Source of the DNA: Pontibacter burrus
GTDB lineage: Bacteria; Bacteroidota; Bacteroidia; Cytophagales; Hymenobacteraceae
Length of the DNA stretch: 64,000 nucleotides
Direction of reading: 5' to 3'
NCBI RefSeq assembly: GCF_010686685.1
Contig: NZ_JAAGWD010000004.1
Location: 124,001 to 188,000 of the forward strand
Under the pieces are notes generated by a model. That model worked only from the letters and a program-made list of their open reading frames with translations. It was not told the DNA's origin and made no database searches. Positions 40,920-49,056 of this stretch are shown here, one piece after another. The translations under genes and the position numbers were made by a program. Positions within the stretch are counted from its first letter, which is position 1, and each line of letters begins with the position of its first letter.

Positions 40920-41822
40920 ATGTTGATAGAAGAGAAGAAAGCGCTACTGCCACAAGAAGGAATTGGTACAAAAGCTTCGGCTTATTTTAAGCTGCTGAAG
41001 TTCAGGTTAAGCTTTACCGTTTCTTTTTCGAGCGCGATAGGTTTTATTCTGGGCAGACCAGTTGCATCTTATTGGGAGATTGCGCTGGTGTTTTTAGGTG
41101 GCATGCTGGTAACAGGTTCTGCTAATATCATCAACCAGATATTAGAGAAAGAGCATGACAAGCATATGAAGCGTACCGCGAAGCGCCCATTACCTACCGG
41201 CAGCTTAAGTGTATCTGAAGCTATTGTTTTCTGTGTTATTACTGGCCTTGCAGGGGCACTTTTACTCGGTTATACATTTAATGTATTAGCGGCAGCTTTA
41301 TCAATTGTATCGCTTATCCTTTATGGGTTTGTGTATACACCTTTAAAGCGCATCAGCCCGATCTGTGTTTTTGTCGGTGCTATACCTGGTGCAATGCCCC
41401 CACTGATTGGCTGGGTTGCCGCTACTGGTACATTAGGGGTAGAAGCCTGGATATTATTCGGTATACAATTTATCTGGCAGTTTCCGCACTTCTGGGCTAT
41501 TGCCTGGGTATTGGACGATGATTATAAGAAAGCAGGATTTAAGATGCTGCCAATGGAAGGTGGAAAGAATCTGAAAACTGCTATCCAGATCATGATTTAT
41601 ACATTACTGCTAATACCGCTGAGTTTACTGCCGCTTCAATTCGGTATGACTGGTAAAACATCTGCCCTGATTGCAGTTGTTTGCGGTGTACTGTTTTTAG
41701 CTCAGACCTTTTACCTGATGCGCACATGCTCTAAAAAAGCAGCAATGAACATCATGTTCGGATCATTTTTATATTTGCCGATCGTACAGATCGCTTTTGT
41801 TTTAGACAAAGTTAACCTATAG
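40920..41822 (+). CDS. ctaB: Protoheme IX farnesyltransferase (heme O synthase)
   Basis: 300 residues from ATG 40920; a GTG one codon upstream overlaps the ctaA stop and is less likely. UbiA-family prenyltransferase with about eight spans; the first Asp-rich motif is NQILEKEHD followed by RPLPTG, the second loop is YTPLKRISPICVFVGAIPGAMPPLIGW. It adds farnesyl to protoheme to make heme O for CtaA. The last codons read CTA TAG, so the stop is part of a CTATAG motif. Confidence 0.95.
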   Translation: MLIEEKKALLPQEGIGTKASAYFKLLKFRLSFTVSFSSAIGFILGRPVASYWEIALVFLGGMLVTGSANIINQILEKEHDKHMKRTAKRPLPTGSLSVSEAIVFCVITGLAGALLLGYTFNVLAAALSIVSLILYGFVYTPLKRISPICVFVGAIPGAMPPLIGWVAATGTLGVEAWILFGIQFIWQFPHFWAIAWVLDDDYKKAGFKMLPMEGGKNLKTAIQIMIYTLLLIPLSLLPLQFGMTGKTSALIAVVCGVLFLAQTFYLMRTCSKKAAMNIMFGSFLYLPIVQIAFVLDKVNL

Positions 41823-41829
41823 TTTAACC

Positions 41830-42408
41830 ATGGTTACTAATTTAGATAATAATACTACGGGTGGTGTACATCCACTTAAATTTTCCCTTTGGCTGATCAT
41901 TATCAGTATTGTGATGATGTTCGGCGCTTTTACCAGTGCTTATATTGTAAGACGCGAAGAAGGTAACTGGCTGGAGTTTGACTTACCCCCAATTTTTATT
42001 CTTACAACGGTAATGATTGTACTTAGCAGTATTACAATGCAACTGGCTTATAACGCTGCCAAGAAAGATAACCTGGGAATGATCAAACTGATGCTTTCCT
42101 TTACTTTTATATTTGGTGTTATTTTTCTTTATGGGCAAGTGAATGCCTGGGGAAATCTGGTATCGAATAATATATACTTTGGTGGCATGGATAGCAACCC
42201 ATCAGGTTCATTCCTGTATGTATTAACAGGGGTGCATGGATTTCACCTTATCACCGGATTAATTTATTTAGCTATCGTATTGATAGCGAGCTTTAAATAT
42301 AAAGTGCATTCTAAAAATATGGTGCGAATTCAGTTATGTACAACGTACTGGCACTTTTTAGGTGGACTTTGGCTATATTTGTACTTCTTTTTATTGCTAA
42401 ATCACTAA
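41830..42408 (+). CDS. Cytochrome c oxidase subunit III (first copy)
   Basis: 192 residues, five membrane segments. HCO subunit III features are GAFTSAYIVRREEGNW, the TGVHGFHLITGLIYL helix and the final TYWHFLGGLWLYLYF. Shorter than the second copy by the usual amount. Bacteroidota commonly have two subunit III-like genes side by side; both are kept here, seven and 20 bases from their neighbours. Structural subunit supporting proton uptake and CoxA stability. Confidence 0.93.
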   Translation: MVTNLDNNTTGGVHPLKFSLWLIIISIVMMFGAFTSAYIVRREEGNWLEFDLPPIFILTTVMIVLSSITMQLAYNAAKKDNLGMIKLMLSFTFIFGVIFLYGQVNAWGNLVSNNIYFGGMDSNPSGSFLYVLTGVHGFHLITGLIYLAIVLIASFKYKVHSKNMVRIQLCTTYWHFLGGLWLYLYFFLLLNH

Positions 42409-42428
42409 ACACGTTTTATACATAAACT

Positions 42429-43175
42429 ATGTCTACTTCAACTACGCTGGAAGCACCTAATACAGGTACATGGGATGGTGGCAACGAACCATTGAAAGCG
42501 AGCTATGGAAAACTCATGATGTGGTTTTTCCTACTGTCGGATGCATTTACATTTGGCGCTTTCCTGATTACGTATGGTGTTGCACGTCACGCTCACATGC
42601 CTTTTACAGGTAAAGCTGCAGATTTCACTTTCTCAACCGAGTGGTGGCCGATTCCTGAAAAAGTATTTAATGCCTTCCCGGGCCTTCATGGCATGGACCT
42701 GCCTCTGGCATTCGTGGCATTAATGACAATGATTCTTATCTTGAGTTCTGTAACAATGGTACTTGCCGTTGAAGCCGGACACAGAATGGATAAGAATGAT
42801 GTGCAGAAGTGGTTACTTTGGACAATATTCTTTGGTGCAACCTTCTTAGGCTGCCAGGCTTGGGAGTGGACCCACTTTATTATGGGTACAGACGAAGGAA
42901 TGCTGCTTGCTGATGGTACAACTTACCATGGGGCAAACATGACCTTTAACCAGTATGGTCCACCGTTGTTTGCTAACCTGTTCTTCTTTATCACAGGTTT
43001 CCACGGCTTCCACGTATTTATAGGCTGGACGCTACTGGTGATTGCATTTATTAGTACGGTAAATGGTGTTTACCACAAACGCGGTCACTATGAGATGGTG
43101 GAGAAAATTGGCCTTTACTGGCACTTTGTAGACCTTGTATGGGTATTCGTTTTCACATTCTTCTACCTGATCTAA
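42429..43175 (+). CDS. Cytochrome c oxidase subunit III (second copy)
   Basis: 248 residues, about five to six membrane segments. WFFLLSDAFTFGAFLITYGVARH at the start, ITGFHGFHVFIGWTLL and GLYWHFVDLVWVFVFTFFYL at the end mark the family. It has an extra hydrophilic loop near residues 150-175 (GTDEGMLLADGTTYHGANMTFN) lacking in the first copy. Product of an ancient duplication in the operon. Confidence 0.93.
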   Translation: MSTSTTLEAPNTGTWDGGNEPLKASYGKLMMWFFLLSDAFTFGAFLITYGVARHAHMPFTGKAADFTFSTEWWPIPEKVFNAFPGLHGMDLPLAFVALMTMILILSSVTMVLAVEAGHRMDKNDVQKWLLWTIFFGATFLGCQAWEWTHFIMGTDEGMLLADGTTYHGANMTFNQYGPPLFANLFFFITGFHGFHVFIGWTLLVIAFISTVNGVYHKRGHYEMVEKIGLYWHFVDLVWVFVFTFFYLI

Positions 43176-43232
43176 AAGAACAAAGTATAAACTAATTACC
43201 TGAAGCAAAAACAGGTATAAACGTTATAAAAT

Positions 43233-43574
43233 ATGGCAACGCATCACGAGCACGATATTAACACAACCGGCGAAATTCCAAAGCCACAAACAAAGGCGAT
43301 CTGGAAAACCTTCTTTATCCTGGTAGTATTAACTGCGATAGAGTTCCTTTTTGCCTTTACTATGGAGGCCGGTACCCTGCGTAACGCGATCTTTATTATA
43401 CTTACAATCTTCAAGGCCTTCTACATTGTAGCGGAGTTCATGCACTTAAAGCACGAAACAAAATCGCTTATATGGTCTATTGTATTGCCGTTAGCCCTTG
43501 TTATCTGGCTGATGGTAGCACTGATAGCGGAAGGTAGCTACTACTACGAGTCAATTACGAATTACTTTAAATAA
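43233..43574 (+). CDS. Cytochrome c oxidase subunit IV family protein
   Basis: 113 residues with three membrane segments (about 22-41, 47-66 and 79-98). The order WKTFFILVVLTAIEFLFAF, FYIVAEFMHLKHE and LPLALVIWLMVALIAEG fits the bacterial prokaryotic subunit IV (CtaF/CyoD-like) family. A short His-rich N-terminus (THHEHD) precedes the first span. Accessory assembly subunit of the oxidase. Confidence 0.92.
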   Translation: MATHHEHDINTTGEIPKPQTKAIWKTFFILVVLTAIEFLFAFTMEAGTLRNAIFIILTIFKAFYIVAEFMHLKHETKSLIWSIVLPLALVIWLMVALIAEGSYYYESITNYFK

Positions 43575-43585
43575 GACTTCTGTTA

Positions 43586-44254
43586 ATGAGTAAGCTAAAG
43601 GCACTAATACTAGGCTTCCTAATATTAGTGCCTCTTTTCGTTTTTATATTTATCTATACTTTTGGCGAGCATCACTTTACGCTTAAGTCTTACTTCCCGG
43701 TAGTTGATGAAAGTGGACAAGTTGTAACGGAGGCTAACGGGGATACGCTGTTCAGGAAAGTACCTGCTTTTGAGTTCACAGATCAGCAAGGTGCCGTTTT
43801 CAGACAGGACGCGCTCAAGGATAAATTATATGTTGTAAACTTCTTCTTTACCAGTTGTCCGGGACTTTGCAGGAAGATGAGCACACAGTTAGTTCGGGTG
43901 CACGAAGTTTATCAAAACAATCCGACGGTTGAGTTGCTTTCTATTTCGGTTAAGCCTGAGGAGGACACACCGGAAGTATTAAATGCCTACGCACAAAGCT
44001 ATAAAGCCGACACATCGCAGTGGCACTTCCTGACAGGCAACAAAGAAAAAATCTATAGTCTGGCACAGCAGGGCTTTGATCTGGGAACTATAGAAACCGG
44101 TGGAGCAGATGGGATATTACATTCTGAGAAACTTATGCTGGTAGATAGAAACCATGTTGTACGTGGAATCTATGATGGAACAGATGTGAAAGACGTGGAC
44201 AGGTTAATTTTAGAAATCAGAGTATTATTAGATGAATACAGTAAGGCAAAATAA
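43586..44254 (+). CDS. SCO1/SenC family copper chaperone
   Basis: 222 residues. An N-terminal membrane anchor (about 7-27) is followed by a thioredoxin-like domain. Copper-binding residues are the CxxxC in SCPGLCRKM (near residues 92-96) and the His in GILHSEKLMLVD (about residue 175). It delivers copper to the CuA site of CoxB. Its last 23 bases overlap the DUF420 gene. Confidence 0.94.
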   Translation: MSKLKALILGFLILVPLFVFIFIYTFGEHHFTLKSYFPVVDESGQVVTEANGDTLFRKVPAFEFTDQQGAVFRQDALKDKLYVVNFFFTSCPGLCRKMSTQLVRVHEVYQNNPTVELLSISVKPEEDTPEVLNAYAQSYKADTSQWHFLTGNKEKIYSLAQQGFDLGTIETGGADGILHSEKLMLVDRNHVVRGIYDGTDVKDVDRLILEIRVLLDEYSKAK

Positions 44255-44789
44255 GGTAACAGAAGCAGGAGATAGGAAAGCACTTGTTCTGATCGCAATA
44301 CTTTCTATCGCTATACCGGTTGTTGTTGCCGCATTATTTTATTTTGACAGCGCTACAGCAAACACAGCTGTTGATGTATCTTTCCAGCCACCGCTTCACG
44401 CTATTCTAAACTCGCTTACAGCCATTGCGCTTATAGTTGGGTATATCAATGTGAAAAAGGGGAATGTAAAAGCGCACCGTGCCGCTATGCTTACCGCTTT
44501 CAGCTTATCGGCTGTTTTTCTGGTATCATATGTTACTTACCATTTCCTGGGTGAGCGTACAATTTATGGTGGCGATGGCGTACTGAAGTATATTTACTAT
44601 TTTGTGCTGCTAACACATATTGTATTGGCTGTAGTTATAGTTCCGCTGGTACTTTTATCAGTGTACTTTGGGATTACCAACCAACTGGTACGGCATCGTC
44701 GCATTTCTCGATGGACATTCCCGATCTGGTTATATGTAGCCATATCTGGTGTGCTGGTTTACCTGCTCATCTCACCTTATTACACTTAA
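44232..44789 (+). CDS. DUF420 membrane protein
   Basis: 185 residues, five membrane segments. The HAILNSLTAIALIVGYINVKKGNVKAHRAAM block and SYVTYHFLGERTIYGG are the DUF420 core. Such proteins sit in oxidase operons of many bacteria (CtaM-like) and are thought to help oxidase assembly; direct function here is inferred from position. Overlaps the SCO gene by 23 bases. Confidence 0.92.
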   Translation: MNTVRQNKVTEAGDRKALVLIAILSIAIPVVVAALFYFDSATANTAVDVSFQPPLHAILNSLTAIALIVGYINVKKGNVKAHRAAMLTAFSLSAVFLVSYVTYHFLGERTIYGGDGVLKYIYYFVLLTHIVLAVVIVPLVLLSVYFGITNQLVRHRRISRWTFPIWLYVAISGVLVYLLISPYYT

Positions 44790-44821
44790 TTTTCGTAAAA
44801 CTATAAGCTTACTATAGAATC

Positions 44822-45097
44822 ATGAAAAAGTTGATGCTAAAAAATATATTACCTGTTGTGCTGCTTTTAATGCTAACTATAGGTTTTACTAACCCTGCTT
44901 TCAGCCAGTGCGCTATGTGCCGTGCTTCTGTTGAATCTAACGTAGGAACAGGCGGATCGGAGGGAAGCAATAGTGTTGGTTCGGGCCTGAATATGGGCAT
45001 TCTGTACCTGATGGTAATACCTTATGTACTGATTGGTACCGTAGGCTTTTTGTGGTACAGAAGCAATAAGAAAAAGAAAGAAGCAACTATAGAATAA
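44822..45097 (+). CDS. Small membrane protein with CAMC motif, end of respiratory operon
   Basis: 91 residues. A signal-like N-terminus ends near residue 30 (NPAFS), followed by QCAMCRASVESN with a CxxC, a Gly/Ser-rich stretch, one membrane segment (about 59-79) and a basic tail SNKKKKE. Small proteins of this shape are often found downstream of the SCO/DUF420 pair in Bacteroidota. The CxxC could bind metal or act in thiol redox, which is inference. It is followed by the operon terminator. Confidence 0.75.
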   Translation: MKKLMLKNILPVVLLLMLTIGFTNPAFSQCAMCRASVESNVGTGGSEGSNSVGSGLNMGILYLMVIPYVLIGTVGFLWYRSNKKKKEATIE

Positions 45098-45138
45098 CTG
45101 CCTTAAACTATAGAGCAGGAGTATTTTAGGTTTATATA

Positions 45139-45190
45139 CCCCGTTCAGGAGTGGCTGGTAATACAGGCTTCTGAATGGGGTTTTATTTTA
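45139..45190 (+). terminator. Terminator of the act-cox operon
   Basis: Thirteen-pair stem CCCCGTTCAGGAG/CTTCTGAATGGGG with two G-U pairs, a 16-base loop, and TTTTATTTTA. It lies about 40 bases after the last gene and would end a transcript of more than 16 kb. Confidence 0.85.
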
Positions 45191-45351
45191 GCACAATTTT
45201 TGTACAGCAAAGGCAGAACTATAGTTTGGAATATAGGAACAACTATCGTTCGTAAATTGCAGAATCACCTGTTTTTAAAGTATATTTCAATTCTGAATCA
45301 ATAGGGCTTCTCTATCGTTTTGGTTAAATTCGTGTAATAAACTGCTGAGGT

Positions 45352-48300
45352 TTGAATCGGAAGCTAATTCCTTACTTGCTTTTCCTGGTGTCGTTGCTGT
45401 GTTTTGCGGCTACAGCGGCCATTCATTTTAATGTAGTTAAACTGCCCGCTGCGCTTACAAACGACCAGGGGCAAATCGAAGCGATTCAAGAACGTACCGA
45501 TAGGGCTATTCTTAAAGCGACCGCACAGGCCAGACACATAGCAGAAAAGCTAACCACTGACAGCCTTTCCTTCTCTGAGCTTTTAAAAGAAGCAGTATAT
45601 CCAACACTGGTTTACAAGCAAGGCAAGATTGTTTTCTGGTCTGATCACACGGCTATGACAGAACTGGATCTGTTGTCTAAGACAGAAGCTATTTCCATGT
45701 CGGGTGGTGAATATGGCTCTTATATTATAGTACCACAGAACAAAGGCAACTACCGCATTTATGTATACATTCCGCTGGAAACAGATTACCGGATCAAGAA
45801 TGAGTACCTGAGCAAAAGTTTATCGCAGGAGATCTTTCATAAAGCGAGCGTTATTGTGGTGCAGGATCCAAAAATGTCTTTGCCCCAGATTAAGTCGCCC
45901 ACAGGTAAGTATCTGTTTTCTGTAGAGTTAAAAACGATCGATAACGACAACGGAAACCAGACTGTGCTGCTGGTGTTGCTGGTACTCGCAATCATTTTTT
46001 ACATTGTGGCAGCTGCCGTGTATTGCAGGCAGCAAATTAAACTTGGCAACTATGCACAAGGCACTATAACATTACTTCTGCTGCTGGTTATCCTGCGTGT
46101 TAGCCTTCTGCTGCTGAACCTGCCTTTCGTCATTATCGATCTGCCTGTTTTCGACTCCAGGCTTTATGCTTCGTCATACTGGTCGCCTTCTATTGGAGAT
46201 CTTGCCTTGAATATGCTGTTGCTGCTAACGATGGCTGTGGCGGCTTTGTATCTGTATTTTAAGTACAAAATAGTTGATAAGCTGCGGCACCTGCCAAAGC
46301 AAAAAAGCCGCTTGCTGATAGCTGCCTGTATGGTGCTGCTGTATACATTCTTGGTGGTGCTTTTCAGATTTTATTACGGCATTTACCATAACTCACCGCT
46401 GGTGCTCGATATTAACCAGTCGCTGGAATTTTCGCGGTACAAGATCATTCTTTATGGCGTGATGTTTCTGCACACGCTGGCCTTCTGCGGTTTTGCATAT
46501 ATCCTCTCAACCACAGTAGTTGTGTTGTTAAAGGGTAATTTAAGCTGGTCTTACAAACTGTTGCTGCTCATTTTTATAGTACTGCTGGCTGCTGCCCTGT
46601 TCGGGCCGGTTCAGTTCTGGGCCCTGATTGTGAATGGCACCTTGTTCTGGTTTGTCGTACTGCTGTCGGCGCAACACCGTAACATTGTAAGCTCAGCCTA
46701 CCGCAGTTACCTTTTTGTTTTTCTGGTAATTATGATGAGCGCACTGACAGGAGCTTTTGCCCTGTACAGGCATTATCAGAGCCAGGTGCGGCAATACAAG
46801 CAAGCATTCGCCTCTGGTATTCTGCAGGGGAACGATGTGGTAGGAGAATACTTTTTGGATGAAGTTGCAGCCAAGATAGCAAGCGATGCCCTGATCCGCT
46901 CTAAAATGATAGGGCCTTATGTGGATGCTTCTTTCATCAAACGCAAGATCACAAGGCAATACCTGCACGAAGACTTTGATAAGTATGAAACAAATGTATT
47001 ACTGTTCGATAGCCAGGGAAACTCACTGGAAAGTGCCGATACAACCGCTACTACACTGCAGCAACTGCTAAAGAGATTTGATACACCTGAAAACCGGACA
47101 GAGCGCAAAAACCTGTTTCTGGTACAGGATCCTAACAGGTATAACTCAAGGCAATACTTAAAACTGATAGATGTGCCGCTGGGCGCGCAACAGCATGGCA
47201 CTATTGTGTTGCAACTAAGCCTGCAGAAATTGCTTCCCCATAGTCTGGTGCCTGAGTTACTGAGTAACCAGAAAGTAACACAGCCATTCCGGACAGACCT
47301 GTTAAGCTATGCCATTTATGAAGACAAGAAACTTAGTTTCAGCGAGGGGCAGTACGATTATGCTACCAACCTGGATGTTGCGCATATTGGTCATTCAGAG
47401 TTTTACAAAGACGGTCATAACCAGGGAGGTTTTCACCATTTTGGGGTGAAGGACGGCGAGCACCGCGTGCTGGTGGTTACTACACAGAAGTACAGTGCCT
47501 GGGAAGTTCTTTCGAATTTCTCGTTTATGTACCTGATTTATACGGCAGGGTTTATAGTATTGCTGCTCCTTATATTTGCCAGCAGGCCAAATTATATACG
47601 CGAGTTCAGGCCGAATTTCAGTACCAAGATCCAGATCTTCCTGAATTTCGGTATTCTGCTTCCTTTGTTGCTTGTAAGCCTTACAACTGCCAGTCTGGTA
47701 ACAGCGTCGTACAAACGCGACCTGATGACAACCTATGAGCAGCGGGGACGTGTAGTGCAGGAAAGACTAGGCGCACTATTGACCGCGCCTGCAACATATG
47801 ACCGGAATGAACTGCAGCAACGTATCACTGAGATAGCAGCTATTTCTGAGGCAGATATTAACCTGTATAACCGCGACGGCAGGTTACTTACAACCAGTCA
47901 GCCACTGATCTTTGAAGCCGGCCTGTTATCCAAGCTGGTTAACCCGGAAGCTTTTGCAGCCATTTCGGAAAGGCAGGCGCTGCGGGTGCTGCTGGAGGAG
48001 CGAACAGGTAACCTAACCTTTAATGCGGTGTATTTGCCGCTGCGCGCAAACAACGATCCGTTTTCTATAGCCGGCTTTATCGGTATCCCGTTCTTCGATT
48101 CGGAGAAGGAACTGGATATGAAACTGATCGAACTGATCACGACAACCATGAACATTTTTACGGTGATGTTTATCCTGTTCATGCTGCTCACATTCTTTGC
48201 GTCGAGGGTACTAACTGTGCCATTGCGCCTGCTGGCCGACAAACTGAAGCGCACCTCCCTGACCGGAAAGAACGAAATGCTGGCCTACGAAGGAGCCGAC

Positions 48301-49056
48301 GAGATCGGGATGCTGGTGAATGAATACAACCGCATGCTACTGACGCTGGAACAGAACAAGCAGGATCTGGCTATTCAGGAAAAGGAAGCGGCCTGGCGCG
48401 AAATGGCCCGACAAGTAGCACACGAGATCAAGAACCCGCTTACCCCGATGAAGCTCTCTTTGCAGTATCTGCAGAAAGCGATAGAAGAGAACCGACCAAA
48501 TGTTGAGCAGCTTATTAGTAAGATCTCGCAGACACTGATCACACAAATCAACATCCTGAGCGACATTGCCACCTCGTTCTCCAGTTTTACTTCCATGCCG
48601 GAGCCTAAAGCAGAGTTAATGGATGTGGCAGCTGCCCTACGCAAAGCGGCGGACCTGCATAATGACCCGGTATCGGCTAATATTACGGTAAACATACCTG
48701 CTGAAGAAGTAATGGTAATGGCCGACGAAAGTTTGACAGTAAGAACATTTAATAACCTGCTGCTGAATGCTATACAGGCTGTTCCTACTAGCCGAAAACC
48801 ACAGATAAAGGTTGAGCTGACACACAACGCCAAAGAGGTATATATTCAGATAAAAGATAACGGAAGCGGTATACCAGCCGATATCCGCCATAAAGTGTTT
48901 GTGCCCAACTTCAGTACTAAGTATACAGGCTCTGGAATAGGGCTTGCGGTGGCGAAGCGCGGAATTGAAAATGCTGGCGGAAGAATCTGGTTTGAAACTG
49001 AAGAAGGCAAAGGCACTACCTTTAAGATTACGTTACCGCTGGCGAACCATGCGTAG
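45352..49056 (+). CDS. Very large membrane sensor histidine kinase (NtrY-like)
   Basis: 1,234 residues. The only close start is TTG 45352, since an in-frame stop lies two codons upstream. The N-terminal two thirds has a signal-anchor, an extracytoplasmic part, a block of about eight membrane segments (about 200-470), a second extracytoplasmic part, and further spans near 730, 765 and 945. A HAMP-like linker (VPLRLLADKLKRTS) follows. The kinase core has the H-box RQVAHEIKNPLTPMK with His1024, the N-box NNLLLNAIQA and G-boxes DNGSGIP and GSGIGLAV. No receiver domain, and no response regulator gene lies nearby, so the partner is elsewhere. Signal unknown. Overlaps the next gene by eight bases. 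Confidence 0.9.
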   Translation: MNRKLIPYLLFLVSLLCFAATAAIHFNVVKLPAALTNDQGQIEAIQERTDRAILKATAQARHIAEKLTTDSLSFSELLKEAVYPTLVYKQGKIVFWSDHTAMTELDLLSKTEAISMSGGEYGSYIIVPQNKGNYRIYVYIPLETDYRIKNEYLSKSLSQEIFHKASVIVVQDPKMSLPQIKSPTGKYLFSVELKTIDNDNGNQTVLLVLLVLAIIFYIVAAAVYCRQQIKLGNYAQGTITLLLLLVILRVSLLLLNLPFVIIDLPVFDSRLYASSYWSPSIGDLALNMLLLLTMAVAALYLYFKYKIVDKLRHLPKQKSRLLIAACMVLLYTFLVVLFRFYYGIYHNSPLVLDINQSLEFSRYKIILYGVMFLHTLAFCGFAYILSTTVVVLLKGNLSWSYKLLLLIFIVLLAAALFGPVQFWALIVNGTLFWFVVLLSAQHRNIVSSAYRSYLFVFLVIMMSALTGAFALYRHYQSQVRQYKQAFASGILQGNDVVGEYFLDEVAAKIASDALIRSKMIGPYVDASFIKRKITRQYLHEDFDKYETNVLLFDSQGNSLESADTTATTLQQLLKRFDTPENRTERKNLFLVQDPNRYNSRQYLKLIDVPLGAQQHGTIVLQLSLQKLLPHSLVPELLSNQKVTQPFRTDLLSYAIYEDKKLSFSEGQYDYATNLDVAHIGHSEFYKDGHNQGGFHHFGVKDGEHRVLVVTTQKYSAWEVLSNFSFMYLIYTAGFIVLLLLIFASRPNYIREFRPNFSTKIQIFLNFGILLPLLLVSLTTASLVTASYKRDLMTTYEQRGRVVQERLGALLTAPATYDRNELQQRITEIAAISEADINLYNRDGRLLTTSQPLIFEAGLLSKLVNPEAFAAISERQALRVLLEERTGNLTFNAVYLPLRANNDPFSIAGFIGIPFFDSEKELDMKLIELITTTMNIFTVMFILFMLLTFFASRVLTVPLRLLADKLKRTSLTGKNEMLAYEGADEIGMLVNEYNRMLLTLEQNKQDLAIQEKEAAWREMARQVAHEIKNPLTPMKLSLQYLQKAIEENRPNVEQLISKISQTLITQINILSDIATSFSSFTSMPEPKAELMDVAAALRKAADLHNDPVSANITVNIPAEEVMVMADESLTVRTFNNLLLNAIQAVPTSRKPQIKVELTHNAKEVYIQIKDNGSGIPADIRHKVFVPNFSTKYTGSGIGLAVAKRGIENAGGRIWFETEEGKGTTFKITLPLANHA

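Noticed and set aside
48944..49048. Extended N-terminus for the beta-barrel gene
   Set aside because: The stretch overlaps the kinase ATPase domain in another frame and is basic and unlike a signal peptide; the inner ATG at 49049 gives one.
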